64,000 nucleotides of DNA from Globisporangium splendens (lineage: Eukaryota; Oomycota; Peronosporomycetes; Pythiales; Pythiaceae): the NCBI GenBank assembly GCA_006386115.1, contig VFIW01000033.1, positions 62,001 through 126,000 on the forward strand, written 5' to 3'. The position numbers and the translations under genes are program-made. The notes under the pieces are model-generated. The model searched no databases and was not told where the DNA came from. It saw nothing but the letters and a program-made list of their open reading frames with translations. Shown here one piece after another: positions 49,840 to 59,815 of this stretch. Every line of letters starts with the position of its first letter. Position 1 is the first letter of the stretch.

Positions 49840-51007
49840 ACTCGTTAAATGTCGTGACGTGTCCCTAGCGCATGCTCTAGTTCCAAGATCTTTGCAACGG
49901 AGAGGAAGATATGGATCCTCCGCCCCCCCTGCCATAAGGTGCCTTTTATATATCCATTTGTTGAACCAGTATAAACACACGGAGAACATTGCTTTCTTTG
50001 TAGCGAAAGATGAAGGTCGTTTGTTGCAATTGCATTGTTAAAGCAGCAGAGTCCAGTGACGACGAAGGCGTCAAGCGAGTGCATCTATCAATCATCGTCC
50101 CCATGAAGGTTCGTACAACGCTCGCGGAGGAAGAAAGGGACAGCGACCTCGCATGTTTACCCACCATCGGAACGCTGGCATCTAATCAGCAGATTGGATG
50201 AAGAACGCTGCGATTGCCAAGCGACAGACTGGTAATGGCTGAAGCGGACAAGAAAAGATACCTTTGACGGGAAAGATTGTAGCACCTGCTGTCCAGGATG
50301 ATGATGGCGTTAGAGAGCAATTTCAAATTGATTCAGTGGTGCAGCAGCGATGCAAGTGGTTGCAACTTGAGGATCGCAAGTCACCTTGGGGGTTGCAATG
50401 AGCTCATGGAAAGCAGGCGAAATGGGGTACAAAGTCTCTTTGTTCTAGATCTCTTGCTCCCTTTGCAACCGCCGCAGTTTGCAAACTTGCTCGCTCAATA
50501 ACGATAAGAGATGCACGGCATGTGCGGCACTTGGGCAGACGCGGCGCGCCATAAACGCATTTGTTGTTGGCTCTGGGAGGTTGTGATTGAGACCCAACTG
50601 CAGATAGTGGGACTGCATGTGTGAGTGCATCCACCACTTGGCGCACATCACTCTTCAGTTTCATACGGTATCGCGCCGATATTGTGGTATCGTACCGGTA
50701 TTGTAGTTTTCGAAGATGCAGCAGTACAATACCGGAATAGGGATGCAAAGTGTACAGTTAAAGTGGACCACGTTATTATTTCTCCCAGTTGATTTTCGAA
50801 GCTTGAACTGCAACTTGCCAACGGCAACTCACCAAAATGACATCAACGAGCCCTTTTTACAATGCCAAGATGCGACATATTAACAAATCGAACGATAATA
50901 AGATGTCCAAACTTGAGATACGAATTCGCAGAGAGCGACGTGATCAGCTGCAGCACCTTTGTTGATCACGCTTCCGCATCGTCGCCATCATCCGCAGGAT
51001 CAAGACA
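49840..51007. other. Intergenic with an inverted repeat
   Basis: No gene is seen. It contains the inverted repeat at 50695-50735, and the rest has nothing recognisable. The 3' flank of glutamine synthetase has a C-rich run near 49920-49930. Confidence 0.5.
50695..50735. repeat. Perfect 11-bp inverted repeat (hairpin)
   Basis: ccggtattgta at 50695-50705 and tacaataccgg at 50725-50735 are exact complements with a 19-nt loop. A smaller pair (cgata...tatcg, about 50677-50692) lies just upstream. It is not followed by a T run, so a terminator is unlikely. Confidence 0.8.
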
Positions 51008-51022
51008 CACATTTCCGCATTT
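51008..51022 (+). promoter_or_regulatory. Candidate oomycete core promoter (initiator plus flanking motif) of FATP gene
   Basis: CACATTTCCGCATTT combines an initiator-like CATTTC with a CATTT flanking element, close to the bipartite oomycete core promoter (consensus GCTCATTYYNCAWTTT, one base longer here). It is 65 nt before the ATG at 51087. Confidence 0.5.
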
Positions 51023-51086
51023 CTTTTCTTCCCTCCCCCCTCCCTCTCCACGTCGACGACAAGCAGACAGACAGGAAGACAGGAGC

Positions 51087-53113
51087 ATGGCAGCGAACGC
51101 GCAGGAGCTCCTGGACAAGCTGCCGAGCAAGTTCCTGACGGTCGCAGGCGCCGCGGCGCTCGGCTACTACGTGGACCAGAAGCTGCTGCTCACGAGCGAC
51201 CTCAAGAAAGCCGGATGGCTCGGCTACGGACTCATCCAGACGAAGAGGTACACGCGCAACCACGTGCTCGTGCCAGACCTGTTCGAGCAGAGCGTGCGGA
51301 AGTGGCCGCACAAGGCGTGCATGCAGTTCGAGGACCGCAGCCTCACGTTCACCGAGTGCGACGCGATCGCGAACCGCGTGGCGCATTGGGCGCTCCAGCG
51401 CGGGCTGCGCGTCGGCCAGACGGTCGCGCTGCTCATGGAGAACCGGCCCGAGTTCGTGCTCGTGTGGCTCGGCCTGGCCAAGGTCGGCGTCATCACGGCG
51501 CTGATCAACACGCACCTGCAGGCCGATGGTCTCGTGCACTGCGTGAGGCTCGCGGACACTCAGGAGCTCATCGTTGGCGCGGAACTTGTCGACAAACTCG
51601 CGCAGGTCGAAGCGCGCTTGCCCGGAACGTCGTTCCACATGTACAACGATGGTAAGATGAGCGTAATCTCGTCAGGATTGTGTTCCATGATGTATTGTGT
51701 TTCACTGACACCCATGATGCTCTCTTCTTGCCTCCTCTTCCACGTTGATGCATTACAGTGGCCATGCCGACGCCGCCATCGCTCGCCTCGTACCCGTTCG
51801 TGCAGTCATTTGATGCTGAGTTGGCACCGATGAGCTCCGCTCAACCTCCTGCATCGATCCGTAAGGATGCTGGTCTGAAGACCACCGACATGGCGCTGCT
51901 CATCTACACGAGTGGCACGACGGGTCTCCCGAAAGCCGCGCGCGTGAGCCATTTCAGCATCATCCTGCGTGCGCTCATGTTCCACTACTCGATGCACCTA
52001 AATGTCTTCGATCGCATCTACTGTGCGCTCCCGCTGTACCACACGTCGGGCGGGAACTTGTCCGTGGGCATGATGATCTTCTCCGGCGCGACGCTGTGCA
52101 TCTCGCGCCGGTTCTCGACGTCCAAGTTCTGGGAAGAAGTGCGTCAGTTCGATTGTACGGTCGTGCAGTACATCGGCGAGATGTGTCGGTACCTGATGAA
52201 CGCGCCGCCGAAGGACAACGACAAGCAGAACCACGTGCGTGCCGCGTTTGGCAACGGTCTGCGTCCAGACGTGTGGGCTCCGTACCAAGAGCGGTTCGGG
52301 ATCCCTGCCGTGTACGAGTTCTACGGCTCGACGGAAGGCATCCTCGGCATGCTCAACTCGTGCACGAGCCCGGAGGATCAAGGCCACTTGGGTCGACGCG
52401 GGTTTATCCTGAACACGGTCTCAGGGACCAAGATCGTTCGGTACGATGTCGACAGCGACAAGCACGTGCGTACGAAAGCGGGCTTCATGCAAGAATGTGG
52501 CACGAACGAAGTCGGTGAACTGATTTGCCTTGTTGACAATTCGAATCCATCCAAGCAGTTCCATGGATACTACAACAACGAGGAGGAATCGAACAAGAAG
52601 ATATTGCGGGATGTGTTCAAGAAGGGAGACATGTACTTCCGAACGGGCGATCTCTTCAAGATTGACGAGCGTAGCTGCTGGCATTTCATGGATCGCGTCG
52701 GTGACACTTTCCGGTGGAAGGGAGAGAATGTCGCGACGAACGAGGTTTCGGAGGCGATTTCGGTGTTCCCCGGACTCAGTGATATCTGCATTTACGGCGT
52801 CGAAGTGCCTGGCAACGAAGGTCGTGCATGTTTGGCGGCGATGGTGTTTGACGAGGCGACTTTTGACATGAGCGCGTTCGTGCAGCACGTGAAGAAGCGT
52901 CTGCCGTCGTACGCGATGCCAATTTTCATTCGTCAATTGAGCGAAATGTCGGTCACGGGCACCATGAAGCACGAAAAGGCCAAACTCCGCAAGGAAGGCG
53001 TGGATCCGTCGAAGATCCAGGATCGTCTCTGGTACTTCAACAAGGCTAACGACGCATACGAACGTCTGACGAGCGAAAACTACCACAAGGTGATGACGTC
53101 GGCTAGATTGTAA
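51087..53113 (+). CDS. Fatty acid transport protein / very-long-chain acyl-CoA synthetase
   Basis: Two exons (51087-51651 and 51759-53113; intron 107 nt, GTAAGA...TTACAG, phase 1), 639 residues. It belongs to the ANL adenylate-forming superfamily, SLC27/FATP branch, which couples uptake of long or very long fatty acids to CoA activation. Motifs: ATP loop YTSGTTGLPKAA, the FATP block VYEFYGSTEG, and the hinge and C-domain VGDTFRWKGENVATNEV. An N-terminal hydrophobic stretch near residues 14-27 (FLTVAGAAALGYYV) may anchor it in the ER or peroxisomal membrane. The C-terminal Lys that completes catalysis is probably in GTMKHEKAKLRKEG. No peroxisomal SKL end (it ends SARL, a possible weak PTS1). 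Long-chain acyl-CoA synthetase is an alternative, but the FATP motif favours this call. Confidence 0.94.
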
Positions 53114-53366
53114 ACATGCAAATTTGCAGCCTCCGTTGCCCCTCCTTTGAGGTGTGGGCTCTCGCGATTCCATGTAAGTGTGTGGTATTAATCCTTGGAA
53201 TACATATCACTGGGTTTTGTTTGTTTTTGTTCTTGGTAGAGTTTGCATCCTTCTTCGTCCATTTATTCAAACCCATATATGCTTGGTACAGAATTGTTTT
53301 GCTAATTGACCATGTGTATTCACAGCTTTAGGTATGCAGCAAACGCAAATAAGCTCGTGAGAACCT

Positions 53367-55470
53367 TTAGTCGTCCCAGTCTTCAGAAGCGAAATTCGAG
53401 TCTGCAGCAACACCACCAAAGCCTACGCTCACCTACGGTAAGGCAAACACAGCACGCCATGTCAGTATTATCCTCTAACATTATGACAAAATGCACGCTC
53501 ATGTTTCTTACCTTTGTAGCACTCTCCAGCGTTCCGTTCTTGTGCGCACTGGCTGCTGTAGGCGGTTCGTTGTCTTCGGCATCCCAATCGTCCTCGACAA
53601 AGTTGTTGTCCCGCGTAATCGTCCCGTTGCCTCCGCTCTTCAAGCGCTCCTCGCGCTTTGGTTCTTGGAAAGCAGCGGATGGTTGGTTGTTGCTGGATGA
53701 GGGCTTTGAACTGTGATTCATCTTCTCTTCGTCGTCGTCACTGTCGAAATAGTCGGCATTCTTCTTTTTGTTTGCGGACGCTGGAGGCATGGAGATCTCT
53801 TGCTCTGTGTGTTTTTCTTCTTCTGCGTCTTTGCTTTCTCGCTGTTCGTCATCGCCATGCTCGTTGCGTTGATCAAGCGCGCTCGCTCCATTTGTAGGTC
53901 GCAGAGATGGCTCTCGTGGCGTGATTTGTTCTGGGTCACATTCCTCATCTGACTGATCATCGTCATCATCATCATCATCGTCTTCATCGCGCTTTGATTT
54001 GTCCACACGAACTGCACCTGGAGGCACTTTCGAAGCAGAAGCGACTCGCTGCGCTTGCTCGCGGCTCTCAGCTCGGGCGTTGGTGGATGAAGCCACTGGG
54101 CTAGTGACACAAGGTGACGCAGACTTGATTTGCGACACCAGAAGCGATGGTCGACGCTCCGTGCTCGCCGCTGGAATGAGTCGTTGTTGCCCTCGTCTGT
54201 CGTCATCGTCGCTATCATCGCTCGCATTGCTGTCGCTATCGTGCTCTTGGCGTCGCGGAGTGTGTTTTCTTCGTGCATCGCTATCGTCCTCTCTGCTGGA
54301 TAGCTGCAGACGTGGATCCGCAGCTTCGTTTCTCCTCGAAGTCGACGAGTTGGCGCGCTCGTCGTGCTCACTGCCGCGATCATTGTCATCATCAGAAGAG
54401 TCTCGAGGTCTACCGCGAGTATCCAATCGTGCGCTTTCGCGTTCGTCATCTCTTCTGCAGGATACGGCGTGTCTGTCGTTCCTCGATGGCTGGCGATGAG
54501 TTGATGCTCGCCGCGGGGGCTCCTCGTCCGAATCGCCGTCGTCGTACGATGACCCGCGACGTCTCCTACAGCCATTGTCGCTTTGACTACGTCTTTGGCT
54601 ACGGCTTCGACTGCGACTGTGTCGATCACCGCGTGCTGATCCACGACTTTGCGATCCGCGCTTATCGATTTGTGATGAACGATCACCCCGTCCACGATCA
54701 GAGGATGCTTCTTGAGCCCGGTGGCGATTGCTTCGGTCGTTTCGTTCAGGCTGCTCTTCTTCGCGTGTTGGCTTCTGCTGTTGTTGTGAGAGCGCTCGCT
54801 CGCTATCTTTTCGCTCTGCTGTAGCCGCAGGAGAAGCTGAGACGTCTTTGCTCTTCTTTGAATCGGCGATGCGTTCTCGATCTTGCTCTCTCTGTCTCGC
54901 GAGTGCCTTTGCTTCTTCGGTGCAAGCCACTTCAGCCTGACACTTCTTCTCCTCTTCTTGTTCGATGGAGAGTTTCAACGAAGGCTTTGGAGGATTGCAG
55001 AGCTTATGGAGACTGTCGGACCACAGGCGGTGCTCCGCGGTAGTCTCGCCTTTGAAACGCAACGTTCGAGCCGGCGAAACGACTTCGATCATGTCCTGAA
55101 GTACAAAAATTTGAGTCACTGCCACGCGTGGTACCGATCAAAACCAAGTGGCAGTCTGCTTACTCGTCAACAATAGACGCCGCTGACATCTCCCAGGTAC
55201 AGCCATCCACATGGTTCCTTTGTTGTCCTATGAAAGCGTATTGTACACTGACAGTTAGCCTCGGCATGGACAATTGCAGGGGTAATCCTTTTCGGCAAAA
55301 ACATACTTGGTCTTCGCGTACGAGATGATGAGCTTCTGGTCGTGTCCAGCAGGTACGAACGCGACGCGGAACCACCTTCGATTCATGCTCTTGCCAAACA
55401 TGGACGGATTGTTGTTGATCTTGACCATCCATCCTTCCCGAGTCGAGATGTCGACGCCATGGACGATCAT
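53367..55470 (-). CDS. PH-domain protein with long charged tail; possible in-frame TGA
   Basis: Four exons (55307-55470, 55164-55227, 53512-55095, 53367-53432), about 625 codons. Exons 1-3 form one PH domain: TREGWMVKINNNPSMFG, RRWFRVAFVPAG, CGWLYLGDVSG, then VVSPARTLRFKGET and HRLWSDSLHKLC (the C-terminal helix). The long tail is rich in Arg/Ser/Asp/Glu, and near its end come NNFVEDDWDAED and SNFASEDWDD, two similar acidic Trp motifs. With the good GTAAGC donor, exon 2 contains an in-frame TGA at 55167-55169 (codon 75) just before the last strands. Using a poorer GTCTAT donor (exon 2 = 55179-55227) avoids it but shortens a PH loop by five residues. The gene may therefore be broken, or spliced at the weaker site. 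The protein may dock on phosphoinositides; the tail function is unknown. Confidence 0.7.
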
Positions 55471-56128
55471 CTTGGTTTCTTGAAAGCAGCGAAAGCAAAT
55501 GCCGGTGACGCGTGCTGGAGGTGAGCAAGAACGACCAGAAGGATGTCTCACCTTGAATTTGCAATGATGGACCAGTCTGGAGAACAGCGAGGAAAGCCCG
55601 GCACGAGTCCAATGCGACTGCGGGGATGAAACTACCCAACGAGTCAAAATTGGGTCGCATAATAAGCGAAACGACTAGATGGCGAAAATAGAGAGTAGCC
55701 AGCGACTGTCAACTGCTCAGGATCAGTCAACTGAGTTGCGTGTTTCTGGGAAGGCAGGAAGATCTCATTCCACAATGCGGAGCTTCTGGAGATGTTCAGG
55801 ACTGAGTTTGCGCGTCACAAGAGCACACCACTTGGTGGGTTTCGTGCGCTCAACTCTGCTGCTAGGAGATGGAGGTGTGTGCACAAACTTCTTTTGCGCA
55901 CACCCGTTCGCTTTTTCTTCTTTGTCTAATCCACCCTTTTACTACGAATGTTCCACGTAGAACATCCCATGCAGCCTCATCAAGGAACCATGATGCTCCT
56001 CGCTCACAAACGTTTACTTTCTCCCAGCGTTCCGGCGTTTCAGGATATCGAGGGCTTCGTAAAACCCCCGAGACATCTTCCTCAACCGAACTACAGCACG
56101 ACAACACAGAGTATACCCGCCATCATGA
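55471..56128. other. Intergenic
   Basis: It lies between the PH-gene start and the end of the kinesin-tail frames. No gene is seen; several 60-190-codon frames have no domain. Confidence 0.45.
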
Positions 56129-57109
56129 TCAGTGTGCAATGCTCACAAAATCATTGCATTGCATGCAGAGAGGAACTGCGTACCTGGCTGTGCTCGAGCT
56201 CACGACACTGCTGCTGCGACTGCTGCTCCGCGGTGTTGAAACCAGTTTCTTGATCTCGGCTGACGACGTCATCGATTGCGTGGACTCCCAGGCGCTTTTC
56301 TTCTCAGACGATGACGTCTTGGCTTGCAGTTCGGGACGAGCTGGTGATACCGACTTCACTGGTGCTGCTGGCGGCGCGCTGCTGCTGTTTGTATCGCTCT
56401 TCGGCTGTGCCACGAGCGCTTCAGTCAAGAGCGTGCCTTTACCCTAGTACCAGAGATCAAAGTCCTTTTGCAACTTGATGCGACTCATCTCGAGCATCTT
56501 TTGGATATGCTGGATCTCCTTCTTGAGTTCGCTGAGCTCGTGGAACCCCTTCTTGTAGGTGAGTTTGTGCTGCTTGATCTTGTCTTTGAGCTTGCTCTCG
56601 GCTGCCGAGGCGTCACCGCCTGTCGATGACGAAGTTGAGGTTGCGTTATTCGGATCTGCTCCTGTTGATGAAGAGCTGTCCAGGAGTCCTTCCTCGGTGA
56701 TGGCTTGCTGCTTCCGTAGCTTCTCGATCTGCAGCGTCAGGTTTTTGATCTGGTTCCGCGCATCGTTGACGACGTTCGCCAACTCTTTCGCGGCGTCGTA
56801 TTTCTGTTTGAGAAGGATCTTGTTTTCTCGGGTCGCATCGTTTTTTGGGTAGTGCGCCTTGAAGGCTTCAAATGACTTGGTCGGATCATCAAGAATCGCT
56901 GGATCGACGCGGAACGTGGCCATGAAACTGGTGTCGGTGGGGAGCTGCGTCTTGGCGCCGTATGCTCGCTGCTGTGACTTCTGAGCCTCGGTTTGATTAT
57001 CGCCGAGATCCTTCGCAGTAAGCGATCTCATTTGTCGATCCAAGAGATTCTCAGGGATACTGGCATGTTGATCTTGAAAGGTTGAGAGCGGTTCTGATTG
57101 GTCAAAAGA
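56129..57109 (-). CDS. KIF9-like kinesin tail, motor missing, with in-frame TAG
   Basis: The frame 56444-57043 (about 199 codons, extendable upstream to a possible acceptor cacag near 57110) resembles the C-terminal tail of kinesin-9 (KIF9/KIF6) proteins: RVDPAILDDPTKSFEAFKAH, KYDAAKELANVVNDARNQI and the terminal LSELKKEIQHIQKM then KLQKDFDLWY. In KIF9 the protein continues after the corresponding IWY, and here the frame also continues. TAG at 56444-56446 is followed in frame by 105 codons, beginning GKGTLLTEALVAQPKSD, which are Ser/Pro/Lys-rich and end at 56129. CAG (Gln) to TAG by one transition is the simple explanation. No motor domain is present upstream, where a class IV aminotransferase begins at 57358. 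The gene is either a stand-alone tail protein or a truncated pseudogene. Its 5' end is not settled. Confidence 0.6.
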
Positions 57110-57357
57110 GACACAGATGCTGTGTTTTTAGCCAATGGATGTTCGAGTTGGCTCCCGTCGTTTCGTGGTCTCCGTTGCACAGTGCCATTGCATGATGGCG
57201 ATGGCTAGTGAGAAGTAAACTTTCGGGTGTCCGAGTGTATGAACATGACCAAAGCCAATATATCCAATTTAACGGAATGAGTCCGAGTTCACTGTACAAC
57301 ACTGGACTCGTGTCGCACATGAAGCTTCCTAGCCTTTGGGTATGATAGCAAGACGGC

Positions 57358-58594
57358 TCACTCTTCACCCAAGAAGTAGTGCTGATCAAGAATGTGCTGG
57401 CGTATCCGCTCCACAACGCCAGATCCCTCTCCAAGCAAGAATTCGTGGATCTCATCGCTGCCACTGTTCGTCCACAAGACTCGAGTCACGCGGATCGCGA
57501 GACGAACGGCACCTGCGCATCATAGAAGCAGTGAACAACACGCAGATATCAGCATTGCACATTCAATGAATCTGGAAGGAAGCAGTGCCAGGGACGCACG
57601 TACTCGTAACAAACGCAGCGGTCCAGGTGTCGCGCTCTGAGAGGCGTGGCGCTTCAAAGATCACTGGAATGCCTAGGTCTTTGCATGCTTTAAGCACGAG
57701 CGCACGGGTGCTGCCAAGCAAAACGTCATCCTTGGCCGTATATACCGTTCCGTTTTTCACTGTTCACCGCGCAAAACACATCGACTTTGACAAGTTGAAC
57801 CCGATAGCATCGTCTACCAAACCAGCGCACGTACCGACGAAAAAATTGGTGATGAGTCCCTCGAGCAGCACTGTGTCGTCTCGCTCCGCATCGTATCGAC
57901 CAAGAATCGTTTCGTGGATGGATCCATGAGAGGCTGCTACCTGGCTGGTGTACTCTTCCAGCGGAATGCGGTCTGCGATCCACTTGGTGTGCTTGCAGAT
58001 TGCATTCGCACGCGCTTTGCCATGGATCAGCACCGAGGACACCAGGCTCTTCGGCTACAACACGATCATACGCAATTCAAAAGCAATTATGACGCTGCGC
58101 ACTTCAATTCATCACTCACATATACTCGCAAAGCTTACCGTTGGCATTGCGCATGCATGCACGCTGATGTTGTACCCAGACGCTGCGTTTGACTCTCTCC
58201 ACCACAGCACAGTGATCATGAGATCTTCAAGCGAGTTGCTTGCTCGCTCAACGTCGTATCCAATCACGCGCTCACTCAGCGAAGTCGTCACGTGCTGCAT
58301 CACCTTCACCCACTCGCCGTCCCCGCCATCAACATCACGGATCGTTCGTACGCCAGAGGCGAGACGTTCCAAATGGAACGACCAGAGCACGAGCTCGTAC
58401 TGGGTTTTAGCGCGAGATGCACTCGCTCTTGCGCACGTGTACACGCCGCCACTCGGCCGCGAAAGCAGGAAGGACTTCGCCGACGGACACTGCGGACACT
58501 CGCGCACACTGAGCGCGGACGTCGCTCGCTGCGCACTCTCAAGCGAGACGTCCAGCGCCTCCACGTCCAGCGCCTCCACGCACCACGCGCTCAT
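57358..58594 (-). CDS. Class IV (branched-chain/D-amino acid type) aminotransferase-like enzyme
   Basis: Four exons (58139-58594, 57835-58054, 57604-57759, 57358-57512; GT-AG, phases 0, 1, 1), 328 residues. It belongs to the PLP fold-type IV family (branched-chain aminotransferase, D-amino acid aminotransferase, 4-amino-4-deoxychorismate lyase). Supporting segments: FHLERLASGVRTIRD, HGKARANAICKHTKWIADR with the region of the PLP Lys, DDTVLLEGLITNFFV with the conserved Glu and N(F/V)F, and KNGTVYTAKDDVLLGSTRAL (the G-T/S-T-R motif). The N-terminal 55 residues with SLESAQRATSALSVREC are variable, and a 15-bp direct repeat (ALDVEALDV) lies near the start. The exact reaction cannot be told between these three enzymes. 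It is divergent from NDUFS6, with 176 bp between starts, so a shared promoter region is likely. Confidence 0.82.
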
Positions 58595-58770
58595 ATTTTT
58601 CCACTTGTGATCCCTTCCTTTGACACGCAATGTTGGTCTCTGTTCTGTCTAACTCTATACCTCTATACAACGGACAGCGTTGATCTTCTAAACAGAACAT
58701 ACTGTGCAAGAAGTAAGGTTTTATTAATTGAGGTTCTTTCTGCAACGATGATTGTAGCGAGGTTTTATCG

Positions 58771-59315
58771 ATGAGTCTAGCCCCCAAACTGACGGCCCAG
58801 CGCTTCGAAGAGCTCAATACTGAGAAGATGTTGCGTCGCGGATCTCAAGCTGCTCAGCGCGCCGTGGCGATCGCGGCCCGCGTCCACCCGGAGCGCAGCC
58901 TCGCTGTCGTCGGTGCGCGCTTCCAGCAACGCGTTGGCTTTGCGACGATCTACGATGTGAACCCAACGCCTTACGAGGTGCGTCTCGTACAATAATTGTG
59001 CTCGTACATGCAGCGATGAACGGAGCGAAAATGAAGAATTGAACACGAGTTGTTGACTGGTCAAACGTTATTGTGATCTTGTGCACATGCGTACAGGACA
59101 TCAATCGTCACCGTAGTGATGCGGAGCAGCGTATTACGCAGGTGCCAGTCGTGGAAGTGGAAGGCAACGTTGCGGTGTGCGACGGCGGCGGCGGCGCGTT
59201 GGGTCACCCGTTGGAGTACATTCAGTTGGACACAGTCAAGCACCACGCCGTGCAGACGTGCAAGTACTGCGGTGTACGATACAAGCAAAAGGAGGGTTCC
59301 CACGGCCACCACTAA
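58771..59315 (+). CDS. NDUFS6: NDUFS6, respiratory complex I zinc subunit
   Basis: Two exons (58771-58977, 59097-59315; intron 119 nt, GTGCGT...TACAG, phase 0), 141 residues. NDUFS6 is the zinc-binding accessory subunit of complex I needed for assembly of the peripheral arm. The signature VAVCDGGGGALGHPLEYIQL is followed by CKYCGVRYKQKEGSHGHH, giving the Cys/His set that holds zinc. The N-terminal 50 residues (MLRRGSQAAQRAVAIAARVH) are basic and Arg/Ala-rich as in a mitochondrial presequence. Length and motif match the family. The neighbour to the left is a divergent aminotransferase, the one to the right a co-oriented TPR-like gene. Confidence 0.97.
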
Positions 59316-59815
59316 GCAACGAACAACACGAGCGAGGCGGGAAAGTGAAACTATCTGCGCAGTGTGAGGAGTCAAAACGAGAAAAAGCATACAAGTGACC
59401 AGCCTGTCAGCGCGAGGAAGGAAATGAAGGCTGGGCTAGGCGGCCACGATAATAAACAAGAAACAAGCACCACCGTATATTTTTCGAGTCGTGCTGTCGT
59501 GTGTTCTATTTCCCTTTGTTGCGTTTTCCAGCAACGCATTTGCGTTCGTGTCATTATTACCCGCATGTTGGAGGTCAGTTGTGGACCTGCGGAACGAGCG
59601 AAATTCGCACTTAGCCACACAAAACAGCGACATGTGGCTATTGACAGTGAACAAAGTCAATTCGTACTTAATCGCACAATCCTCACCAGCTGCTGCCAGT
59701 GTTCATAACCTACGAACTTACTATGTGGCTGCTGACAGTGACATACCGCACTTAATCGCCTTTGACACGCTATTGGTGGCAGCATTTGCGATCAAAAGGA
59801 CAACCAAGAAGCATC
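59316..59815. other. Intergenic
   Basis: This holds the 3' flank of NDUFS6 and the 5' flank of the TPR-like gene. No feature is recognised. Confidence 0.5.

Noticed and set aside
48697..49989. 430-codon open frame antisense to glutamine synthetase
   Set aside because: It mirrors the strongly GC-biased third positions of the sense gene and has no domain. The sense frame is a complete enzyme.
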